From the NCBI GenBank assembly GCA_024362935.1, contig JANCRA010000171.1, positions 124,001 to 188,000 of the forward strand: 64,000 nt of DNA, read 5' to 3'. Below, in pieces: positions 53,985-64,000 of the stretch. A model generated the notes under the pieces. That model did not search any database and was not told the DNA's origin. It saw only the letters and a list, made by a program, of their open reading frames with translations. The first letter of the stretch is position 1. Every line of letters begins with the position of its first letter. Source of the stretch: Setophaga petechia. Taxonomy: Eukaryota > Chordata > Aves > Passeriformes > Parulidae. The position numbers and the translations under genes were made by a program.

Positions 53985-54950
53985 AGGGCCCATGGAACCA
54001 AGGGACCATTGTGACACTGTGGGGCCCTGTGACACCAAGGGACCATTGTGACACTGTGGGGCCCTGTGAGACCGAGGGGCCATTGTGACACTGTGGGGCC
54101 TCATGGAATCATGGAGACCACTGCGACATTGCTGGGCCTCATGGAACCAAGGGGACTGTACTGACACTGTGTGACTCCATGGAATGTAGGGATCACTGTG
54201 ACACTGAGAGGCCCCATCAAACCAAGGGTCCATTGTGACACCACAGGGCCTCATGGAACTGTAGAGACCATTATGGCACTTTGGGGTGTCATGGAACCTA
54301 GGGGCCATTGTGACACTGTGAGACCCCATGGAACCAAAGGTTCATTGTGACATTGCAAGGCCTCATGGAACCATGGAACCATGGAAAGACCATTAAGTCA
54401 CTTCCCATCCTCCTGGGAGCAGGGGGCCACTGTGACATTGAGGAGACTGATGGAATCATGGAGAGCGTTGTGACACTATGAGGCCCCATGGAATAAGCAA
54501 AACATTGTGATACTGTGGGGTACCATGGAACCAAGAGGCCTTCTTGACACTGCAGGGCTGCATGGAACCAAGGGGCCATTGTGACATTGCAAGGCCTTCT
54601 GTCATCAGTGCTCCATTGTGACACTAAGAAACCAAGGGGGACCATTGTGACACTGCAGGGCTGCATGGAACCAAAGCTCCAGGGCGACACAGAGAGGCCG
54701 CCTGGCATCAATGGTCCATTGTGACATTGTGGAGCCAAAGGAGACCATTGTGACACTACCAACTGCCATGGTCCAAAGGTCCATTGTGACATTGCAGAGC
54801 TCATGGAGCAGAGGAGTGACGTGACATTGTGGGGCCTGTGGAACCACAGAGACCATTGTGACACTGCAAGGCCTCATGGAATCGTTGGGACCATTGTGAC
54901 ACTGTGGGACCCCATGGAACCAAGGCACCCTTGTGACACCTCGGGGCCCC
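53985..54950 (-). repeat. CCATTGTGACACTG minisatellite, right arm (expanded)
   Basis: About 24 units of ~40 bp (GGGGCCATTGTGACACTGTG type with CATGGAACCAAG). The part 54530-54950 aligns with the left arm. 53985-54520 is extra array. Confidence 0.75.
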
Positions 54951-57737
54951 ATAAAACCAAGGGAACACGGAACAGCTCTGGCTGGTGTGGCTTCCCATGG
55001 GCCACCTGACTGGTCCAGCTGACCTTGGCATGTTGAATGTCTCTTCTCATCTACTGCTGAAACATTGGGGCTCTGTGCTTTCCTTCCTATGGAAAAGAAC
55101 TCTCCTTCTCCTCCAGGCACCCATGGCCAGAACTGGGATTTCACCAGGTAATTTCCTTATATTCAGGGATTGTTCCCATAGAATATTGTCAGGACAAGTC
55201 TGTCTGGCAGTGGTCACCTCTCATCTGGCCCCAAAACCCTGGGGAAGGCTCTGTGCTTTCCTTCCTATGGAAGAGAACTGTCCTTCTCAGCCAGGTGTCC
55301 ATGGCCAAATTTGGGTTCCACTTCCAGCATTGCCTGTTGTGACAGATTGCAGAAGATTGTTGGCTTGAATAATTTTGTGTGGAGGGGAAGAAGGGGCAGG
55401 TCCCTGCCCTGCCCTGTGACCCCAATGCCCCCAGAGCCTCCATCCCAGCCCAGCAGTGGCTGCCAGTCCCTGGCACAGCACAGGCAATGCTCCACAGCCA
55501 CCTCTGCAGCCCCCAGCCCAGCTCCTGAGTGACCAAATTACCCAAAATCCCAGCTGGGGGAAGGCCCCAGGAAGACCAAGGGGTATTAAAGGCCGACCAC
55601 AAGATAAGCACACATCTTGATTCTCCCTCCTCTTGGAATTTCCATCTGAACAACACTGGAATCCGGGTGTGGGTGCTTCTCTGTATCTAATTTGTCTTTC
55701 TTTCTTTCTGTGTCTACTTCTTCGATTTCTTTCCCCTTGAAAATTTTGATTCACTTGAAATTGAAAAGGCTTGGGTTCCTGAAGTTGAATGGGCCAAGTT
55801 AATGCTTTGAAAAGTGTTTTTTGTTGACTGACTGTCATCTTAAATCTTTGCCAAAGTTTCACTGATTTTCTAAAGTTGCCAGTAAAGGCTGTTTGGTTGT
55901 TTTGAGCTCCTGAGAATGTCTTGTTGGTATTTCTGCAGTACATCCAACACAGAGGACTTACAAGGTAATAAAACCTGTGCTCCTTTCCAGACAGACATCA
56001 GTTGTTCTGATGTTCTGTTCATCCAGGCAGTTCTACTTGTAGGGCCCCAGTAGCCTGAGGTGCCAAGCTGAGATTGGCACCTTGCAAGCTGATGAGCCTG
56101 CTGGAATTCCATCCTCTCCCATCCCTCAGCATCCCTGCATTTCCCTCCTGCAGCCTTGGTCTCCAGCACAGCCATGGAGGCTCTTTGGGCTCTGGAGTGT
56201 TGCTGCAGCCCCCAAGGGCAGCTGAGCTCTGCCTTTGGCACAGTCAGGCCTGGCCAGCGCAGGCCATGCTCAGCAATTGCCTGTGTGTGCCTGGCCTTGC
56301 TGTCAGCCCCGGCAGCGGCTGCGTGGCCCCTCTGTGGCCCTGTGCTGGCCCGGCCATGGTGGCCCAGCCCCTGTGCAGGCCCAGCCCAGGCCAGGAGCAT
56401 TGCGGCTGGGAACAGCCCCTGTGCCGTGGTGCCCACAGCAGCCTTGGGGCTCTGTGCCCCATGGCCTCCCTGCTGGGCAGCCTCTGCCAGCTCCTGCAGA
56501 GCCCGTGGCACCTGTGGGGCTGCACAGACAGCCCTGCCCGGGCTCTGCCGGCCTCTGGGCCAGCAGAGAGGCAGCCAGGGCTGGCCATGGCCGGGAACAG
56601 GCCCTGAGCCCCGCAGGAGGATGGAGCTGGGACACAGCCAAACTCAGCCCAGGCCAAAGCTGGGCTCAGCAGCCAGGGCTGCCAACACATGGGGACAGAG
56701 GCTGGCACTGACAAATGTCCTGGGCCCCCTCCCTGCTCTGTCCATGCCACCAAGGGCACAGAGCAGCCTCCTCTCTGGGCCACTTGCCTGTTTGCAATGC
56801 CTTGCACAGGCGCTGGCCCTGCCCCACCCGGCCTGGCCTGAGTCCTGCCCCTGCACGCTCAGCCAGGCTGAGATGGACACTGATGGTTTCTGGGCCAGGC
56901 TCTCTGAGCCCAGCCCAGCTCCCTGCAAGCTCTGCCAGCTGCCCTGAGCTCTGGCCAGCACCAAGGGCCTCTCCCCAGCCCAGCCCAGCCGGCTCTGGCC
57001 CCACAGCTCTGCTCAGCCCAGGCTGCTCTGGCCACTGCCCCACGGCCTCAGCCCCTGCCAAGGGCACAGCAGCAGCTGCAGCTGCCACAGGACTCAGCCC
57101 CAGCCATGGGGGAAGGTGCTGGGCCAAGGCCAAAGGAGGCTCCCTGGCTGCCCTGCTCCCCTGGGGCTGAGGTGCTGAGAGCTCTGCAGCCCCTGCTGCC
57201 ATCCCATCTGCCCAGGGCAGCACAAGAGCCCCGGCCTTGGGGCCCTCAAGAGCTGCTCCTGCTCCAGGCCCAGGGCCCATGCCAAAGCTGGGGCAGCCAC
57301 TAAGCTGTGCCCATTTCTGTTCATTGCTGCTCTGATGAGGATGGATCCTCAGCCACTTGGAAACTGCAGATGAATTTCACTATTCCAGAGGCCTCTTCTT
57401 TGCTGAGCTCTTCAGTTCAGGAATTCAGTGACAAAGGCTCATAAACTTCTGTTCAAAACACCCAAACAAGTAAAGTCCGTGGGAATAATCTAAGTTTTCA
57501 ATCCTTCTGTGGTTAATTAGACTCATTTCAGAAATGTATTCAAAGTGAATATACTGTATTGGAAACAATGCAGAGAGAACTGTTTTGTCCTGTTTTCTTT
57601 TCCTCTTTATAGATTGATATCAACACTGTCCAATTGATATTGACCCCCAGCACCTCCTCATGCAGTCTGAATAGATAGGAAAATCAAGATCGTTATGGCT
57701 GACAATCAATCACACTTTGTTTCTACCCCTTCCCCTC

Positions 57738-58467
57738 TGTTATGAATGAAGTTCTATATCATTCAATAAACAACAAAGATGAATTTAGTAGCTATTCTAA
57801 TTGACCAGTAATTTTATATAAAATAATAATATCAAATATAATCAAGCAGATACAAAAAAAGTTGGCAGTGGTTCTGATAAAGCATAAGCAAAACCAATTG
57901 ATTGGGGTACAGGGAGGGCTTTTCACCCTGCCTAATGTATGAGAAACAAAGGAATCCAAACACAACTTCTATACTGTGTGCTAATACATATTCATCAATA
58001 TTTTCCTTTTCAATCTCTTCCTATTTTCGATTCTTGAAATCTACATCACCACACTGCACAGCACATGCTCCCACTGTTGCTAAGGGCTCTTTTGGCATTT
58101 AGGTAGTTGCACGTGATGAAGGCTTCTCCTCATCGTCACTGTTCATTGAACAACCCCACAGGCTACACATGTGCCTCAAGTTGTGTATTATAGAACCCAG
58201 CATTATATTTTTAAAAAAGCCTTATTAATTCATAGATACCTGACATCCTCCCAAGTTTGTCCATTTCACGGCCAATTCTCCAACTATTCCAAGGCCTACT
58301 CTGTTCTGGGATTTTATTTATCTCAAACTACATCCTGTATCCTATTTTTTCATCAACATCTGAAAACATCTGTTTTGTAACACTAATTACATATCCTTTC
58401 CCGCTATTACTTTTTCTAAAGTATCGATATACTTACAGTTGTTGGCATGAATCACATTCATTTATCA
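57738..58467 (+). mobile_element. TGTTATG-type LTR, right arm
   Basis: Mirror of 14421-15149, starting TGTTATGAATGAAG and ending ATTCATTTATCACA. Confidence 0.5.
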
Positions 58468-58534
58468 CACCACCATTTCCCTTCATGGCACTCAGAGCAG
58501 CTGAGGAATGGAGTCACATCCAGGGGTGTCCCCG

Positions 58535-58790
58535 GGACTCAGGACTGGGGCCAGGTCAGTGAAATCTCTTTCTTGCTGATCTGGAGGAGGCCATGGAGGG
58601 CAGCCTCAGTCAGTTGCCAGGTGAGGCCAAGCTGGGTGGGAGTGTGGCTGTGCTGGAGGGCAGGAAGCTCTGCAGAGGGATCTGGCCAGGCTGGAGCCAT
58701 CCATGGGCCCAGGACAATGGGCTGAGGTTCAGCAAGGCCAGGGACCAGGTCCTGCCCTGGGCTCACAGTGTGGTTCTGTGATAGATATAA
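58535..58790 (+). mobile_element. CR1 ORF2 fragment, right arm
   Basis: Mirror of 14090-14345 with the same [18 protein letters not shown] reading. Confidence 0.65.
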
Positions 58791-59469
58791 ACACAATGCA
58801 GTTCTTGTATCAGGATGCTGGTCCTGGAGTGGGGGCAAAACAGCTCCAACAATTCCTGATTTGCAAAGCTGTCAGTGGTGGATGGAGAAGGGAGGTCAGG
58901 CTGCGTTTGGTGTTGGGTAAATGCTGAAACCAGCGTGACTCATTTCACTTCCTCCTGTCCTGGCTGATCTCCCCTCTTTCCCCTTCCACCCATTGGCTTT
59001 TGTCTCCCAGCAGGCCTGGTGAAGAGCCTGGCTCTGTGTTCTCCATCCCCTCCTGGCTGGCACTGCCAGGCTGGGATGAGGAGCCCCTGAGGCTTCCCTG
59101 CTGTGGGCTGGACAAGCCCAGCTCCCTCAGCCTCTGCTCACAGCCCAAGGGCTCCAGCCCCACCTTGGAGGCCCTTCCCAGAGCCTGCTCCAGCTGCCAG
59201 ACATCTTTCCTGCCCTGGGCAACCCAAACCAGGCCGCAGTCACCTGGATAATCCCCGTCCTTGATGTCCTGGTCACACAGCCCAGCCCCTTGTCCCCATG
59301 TCAGGCTCTGGGGTGGATCCTGTGGAACATCCTTTGGTGGAGGCTGTGGCTCCAGGTGGGCCGGGGGGATCCCGGGGGACAGGGACCCTGCTGGGCATGG
59401 ACAGCATTGGACTTGTTGGGAGAAACTGTGAGGGGGAGCTGGGGCAGAGTGACCAACCCAGTGACTGAC

Positions 59470-60140
59470 ACAGCCCTGCTGGGATGTCACACAGCCCCTC
59501 TGGGATGTCACAGCCCAGTCTGTGATGTCAGAGGCTGCTCTGTGATGTCATAGTCTGCTTTATAATGTCAGACCGCTGCCCTGTGATGTCACAGCCTGCT
59601 CTGTGCTGTCAGAGCCTATTCTCTCATGTCACAGATCTGGTCTCTGATGCCACAATCCACCTTTTGATGTCACAGAGCCATCCTGTAATGTCACAGCAAA
59701 ATCTGTGATGTCACAACAAAATCTGTGATGTCATAGTCTCACCTGTGATTTCAGAGATCTGTCCTGTGATGTGACACTGCTCTGTGAGGTCTCAGCCCAT
59801 TCTCCAATGTCACACAGATGGTCTCTGGTGTCACAGCCAACTGTGTGATGTCACAGTCTGCTCTGTGATGTCAGACCTCTGCCCTGGGATGTCACAGCTG
59901 GGTCTGTGATGTCACAGAGGCTGTCCATGATGTCATAGTTGCTCAATACGTCAAATAACCCACGCTGCAACTTCAGTCTGCTCTGTGATGTCATAGTCGG
60001 TTCTGTGATATCAGACCGCTGCCCTGTGATGTCATAGTTTGCTCTGTGATGTCACAGAGGCTGTCTATGATGTCATAGCTGTCCAATGACCTTACATAAT
60101 GCACTCAGTGATGTCATAGCCCACTCTGTGACCTCATGTT
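59470..60140. repeat. TGATGTCACAG satellite, block 4 of 4
   Basis: Mirror of 12880-13400. Somewhat longer here. Confidence 0.8.
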
Positions 60141-60149
60141 CCCAGATGA

Positions 60150-60599
60150 TCAATTGTCTCCACCAGCTGAGCTGACACCTGGAGCTTGTTCTCCACAACC
60201 CCAGGCCTGTGCAAACCACACAATGCCCATTGTGTGAGAAGGGAACTGGAAGTTCAGCAGCCTCAGGGTCCTGCCAGCTCAGCCAGGCCCACGGGAACAT
60301 TGGGGTCCACGAGCACCAGGGACCAGCAGAGAGACCCCCAGGACAGAAGAATGCATGGGTAAAGGGGAGGGGAAATATGTTCATGATTTTGGGGAAATGA
60401 TTATCCTATGCATGTTTAGTCCAGAACAATCAATGAATATGTGTACAAAATACAGAAAATAAACAGAAACTTTCCTGTGCTCAGCATGCACAGCTGTGGG
60501 AGGAGCTCTCCCCTGTGCATCCCGCTGAATAAAGAATGCTGCTGCTTAATGCTGCATTGGTGTTAAGGAGTTTTCTGTTTTACCCAATTTTGGTTAACA
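60150..60599 (+). mobile_element. ERV LTR 3' part, right arm
   Basis: Ends GCTGAATAAAGAATGCTGC...TTGGTTAACA against CR1 DNA at 60600. Mirror of 12419-12870. Confidence 0.55.
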
Positions 60600-62342
60600 C
60601 TCCCACTGCCAAGGAAAGCTCTGTCTGCTGCTGTACACAAAGAAGGGCTGGGGGCAGATGTGGGGCTCAGAGGCTGCCTGGGGCACAGTGACCATGAAAT
60701 AATCAAGTTTTCAATGTTCAGTGAAAGAAGGAGGGGCAGCAACAAAACTTGTGCACTGGAAATAGGAAGGGCAGGCTTTGGCCTGTTTAGGATGCAGATC
60801 TGGGGAGTGCTGAATCAGGTAGTGACTTTCTAAGGGAAACAGCCCTTCAAACAAAGCTGTCCAGGAAGGATGGACACATTTCAAGAAAGTAATGTTAAGG
60901 AGGAAGGAGCTGCCTGTCCCAGTGTGGCCAAAGATGAGCTGGTGAGGAAAATGACTGGCCTGACTGCCCATGGAACTTTTGTTGGAACTTGGGGGGAAAA
61001 AGGAGCAGCAACTCAGAAAGTCTTTAAGGATGTTGCTAGATCATACAGAAAGAAAAGTTGAGAGTTGAAAACTCAATTAGAACTTAACCTGGAGGGTTCT
61101 ACAAAAAGAAAAAAATGTTTTTAAAAAAAATAATAGCAAAAAGGAGGAGTAGGAGAACCTCTACTCTTTATTGGATGCAGTGGAGAATATAGTAACAAAA
61201 GATAAGGAAAAGGCTGAGCTACTTAACCTGTAGTTTGGTTCCATTTTCAATATTAGGACAGGCTGTCCTCAGGACAAGTGTTCTCCTGAGCTGGTAGATG
61301 GGCACAGGGAGCAGAACAGCCCCCTGTAATCCAGGAGGAAGCACCTGGTGACCTGCTGAGCCACTCATATGCTCACAGGTGTATGGGATCAGACAGGATC
61401 CATGCCAGGGGGATGAGGGAGCTGGTGGATGAGCTCCCCAAGCTGCTCTCCATCATTTACCATCAGTGCTGGCTCAGCAGGGAGGTCCCAGGGGACTGGA
61501 GGTGCCAGTGTGAGCCCATCCCCAAGAAGGGCTGGAAGGAGGAGCTGGGCAACTCCAGGCCTGGCAGCCTGACCTGGGTGCCCAGCAAGGTGATGGAACA
61601 GATCACCCTGAGTGCCATCACAGGGCAGCCACAGGATGGCCCAGGGATCAGAGCCAGCCAGCGTGGATTTCAATATCTGCATTGATGATCTGCATGAGGG
61701 GAGTGAGTCCAGCATCAGGAAATTTACAGATGGCACCAAGCTGGGAGGAGTGTGGATCTGCTGGAGGGTAGGAGGGCTCTGCACAGGGCCCTGGACAGGC
61801 TGGATCCGGGGCCCAAATCCAACAAGGTGAGGTTTAAAAAGTCCAAGTGCTGGGTCCTGCACTTTGGCCACAACAGCCCCTGCAGCTCTACAGGCTGGGG
61901 ACAGAGGGGCTGGAGAGCAGCCAGGCAGAAAGGGACCTGCAGGGACTGATGGACAGCAGGCTGGACATGAGGCAGCAGTGTGCCCAGGTGGGCAAGAAGG
62001 CCAATGGCTCCTGGCCTGGATTAGGAATGGTGTGGCCAGCAGGAGCAGGGCAGGGATTCTTCCCCTGTGCTCAGCACTGCTTGGGCAGCACCTCGAGTGC
62101 TGTGTCCATTCCTGGGCCCCCCAATTAAGGAAGGCCATGGAGGGGCTGGAGCGTGGCCAGAGAAGGGCAACAAGGCTGGGGAGGGGTGTGGAACACAAGT
62201 CCTGTGAGGAGCGGCTGAGGGGGCTGGGGTTGTTTATCCTGGAAAAGAGGAGGCTCAGGGGAGACAGGGCAGTGTCAGGGCACAGGTTGGACTTGATGAT
62301 CTCCATGGCCTGTTCCACCCTTGCTGATTCTGGGATTCTCTG
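60600..62342 (+). mobile_element. CR1 LINE, ORF2 relic, right arm
   Basis: Mirror of 10672-12418 in the CR1 sense orientation. The order is SDHEIIKFSMF, RSYRKK/TQLELNL, DKEKAELLN, the RT start DRIHARGMRELVDELPKLLS, the internal deletion, FTDGTKLG, then HFGHN and the [20 protein letters not shown] 3' end, followed by the 8-bp tail. Frames are broken at several places. Confidence 0.8.
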
Positions 62343-64000
62343 AAACCGCCCTTGCAGCAGTTGCAGGATGAGCCCTGGGCCTCCTCTTCAGAAGCTCCAG
62401 CAGCCCAGGTCCCTCAGCTTCTCCTGCCAGCCCCAAAGCCCATCCTGTCAGTCCTGCAGAGCCTCTGCAGCTCCTCCTCACTGCCCAGAGCAGGGAGCCC
62501 CAGAGGCAGACACAGCAGCCCAGATGTGCCCCCCTGGCCTGGGGTGCCTCTGGCAAGGGAGCAGCCCCAGGCACTGCAGGAGCCTGCAGACAATTCCTGC
62601 AGCACTTGTAGGATGATCCTGCTGCCCAAGGGACGTTCCCATGGGGCCAAGTCAGGAACTGCAATGGGGAGTGGGGCCAGAGAGGAAAGGGCAAACAGGG
62701 ATGGGCTGTTTGCAGGGGAGGGAGCAAGGGTGGGCAATAGGAAGAAATTTGTATCAGGAAGAGGAAAGAAAGCAAAGGCGAAGCCAAGGAAATGCTCGAG
62801 GCAGTTTGGGGGTGGCTCCCAGGCAGCCCTGGCTCTGAGCAACAGCGTCTGCAGTGGGACAGGAAAGTCCCAGCTGATGGGAACAAACTTTCTGGCTGAG
62901 TGCAGAGGCCAGGACAAAGCTGAGTGCTTTCCCTGGTGTCCCCCAGCCCTTGCTGGCCCCAGGGGCTGATGGCATTTGTGCTGCCTCAGGTTCATGTCCC
63001 CACAGCAACAGCATGGGGGTGCTCCCCCTGCTGTGTGCAATGCAAACAGGGGCTGCTGAGCCAGTGCTGCCGTGTCTGTGCTTGCAAGGATGGGGCACCT
63101 GTGTGAGCTGGGGGAGAGGCCAGGGCTGCAGAGGGGGGATGTTGTTGGCAGGCCCATCAGGACGCTCTGGGACGCTGCCCTGGGCTGTGCAGCGCACCGG
63201 GGATGGATCAGCCCCTGCTCTGCTGCTCCTTCCCATCTCCCCAGGGCCCTTGCAGAGCACCAGCTCTTGCTGTCCTCAGCTGCCGTGGCAACCCTGAGGA
63301 CAAAGCGCTGCCAGGGCTGTTCCAGGTACAATTGCAGTGACACTCGTTGGTGCCACCAGGTGCCATGGCAACGGCCACGGGGACCCGTTCCTTGGTTTGG
63401 TGCCATGGCAAGCAATGCCCGGAGCCCTTGTGATGGTTGGTGGCCATGGAAAGCTGGCCTGGGCCCCTTGCTCAGGGCTGGTGTCAGTGCCCAGAGCCAG
63501 AGGGGATCCCTTGCTGGGGGCTGTGCCATGGCCACCTGCCCTGTGCTGCGCTGGCCGCTCAGGCACCAGGAACCAGCAGCCAACGGCACTGCCAGGGCCA
63601 AAGGCCAGCTCAGCCAGACACAAAGGGGCAGGGCTGGGCACTGTTTCCATGGCAACCGGCACTGGGGGGGACACCTGGGTCATCTGGCCTGGCAGTTGCC
63701 ATGGAAACCCCTGGCAGGCACTGAAGGCACAGCCCCTGGCACTGAGACACTGCTGGGCCGGTTCTGAGCACAGGGCTGAGCACGCAGAGATGGTTTTGTT
63801 CTTGCTGAGCTGCAGCACAGCCAAGGCCTGTCCTGCCCCTCGTCCAGCCACGCTGGGGAGGGGCTGGGGCTGCGGGGGAGCTTGGCAGGGGACACAGCCA
63901 GGACAGGGGACTCCAACTGACCCCGGGCATACCCCAGATCACAGGACATCATGCTCAGGGCGTGAAGAGGGGGAACAGGGGAATTTTGGAGTGAGGGGTT
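62343..64000. other. arm DNA with CCATGG cluster, no gene supported
   Basis: Mirrors 9001-10671. The X-box-like palindromes lie at 63290-63710. A 413-codon frame here is disrupted in the other arm. Confidence 0.4.

Larger units (their letters stand above)
54530..64000 (-). repeat. large inverted repeat, right arm
   Basis: Reverse complement of 9001-18385 in mirrored order, ending at the window edge opposite ~9010, so the true arm length is unknown. Confidence 0.85.

Noticed and set aside
62414..63655. 413-codon open frame, and 316 codons at 9075-10025
   Set aside because: GC-biased chance frames in the inverted arms. Indels between arms change the frame, and there are no domains.
1..64000. 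Window-wide inverted repeats as a pure assembly artefact
   Set aside because: The arms differ in substitutions, array lengths and insertions (ERV only in PIM copy B, LTR only at 47018), which a mirrored misassembly of one locus would not give. Haplotype mixing cannot be fully excluded.

Overview
The window is vertebrate nuclear DNA from a bird, most likely a songbird. The evidence is the CR1 LINE fragments, PIM1-like kinase genes of the type expanded in songbirds, an MHC class I relic with an intact X-Y promoter, an avian-type olfactory receptor relic, a gammaretrovirus-like ERV, many LTRs, and GC-rich minisatellites. There are no prokaryotic features. Most long open frames are chance frames in GC-rich or repetitive DNA. 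The supportable genes are spliced fragments plus the ERV genes.

Layout from left to right: 1-885 holds relic PIM exons. 1281-3019 is PIM-like copy A (+), which lacks its ATP-loop exon. 3301-3465 is a PIM-derived fused exon. 4299-8965 is an old ERV relic (dUTPase and Env TM remnants) between two diverged direct repeats of about 0.7 kb. 9001-18385 is the left arm of a large inverted repeat carrying a CR1, two LTRs and satellites. 18840-19093 is an olfactory receptor relic. 19607-20640 is an LTR. 21850-27460 is a smaller inverted repeat centred on CpG-rich DNA and flanked by mirrored 28-bp minisatellites. 27480-29700 holds a duplicated block and an LTR.

29700-42120 is PIM-like copy B (-), with all six exons in phase. 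Its fourth intron carries a 6546-bp ERV in the same orientation. 42100-47800 is another inverted pair plus a ~130-bp satellite and LTRs. 49150-49732 is a gutted MHC class I gene (-): promoter, leader and transmembrane exon remain, while the alpha1-alpha3 exons are absent. 52130-53420 mirrors 27480-28940, and 54530-64000 is the right arm of the large inverted repeat.

The dominant theme is repeated inverted duplication. Almost every block occurs twice in opposite orientation. The clearest event is the recent ERV insertion in PIM copy B. It has 652-bp LTRs differing at 5 positions, a 5-bp target duplication, and an intact empty site in PIM copy A. The ERV has a full gag frame but has lost most of pro and all of RT/RNase H, so it looks non-autonomous. 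No wholly new system can be claimed. The most unusual items are the PIM-derived fused exon kept in phase in two copies, the DFG-to-DVG kinases, the triple stem-loop repeat in the ERV leader, and the unusual short ORF in the env position. An ampliconic region of this kind would fit a W chromosome, an MHC-type microchromosome or a germline-restricted chromosome, but the sequence alone does not decide.
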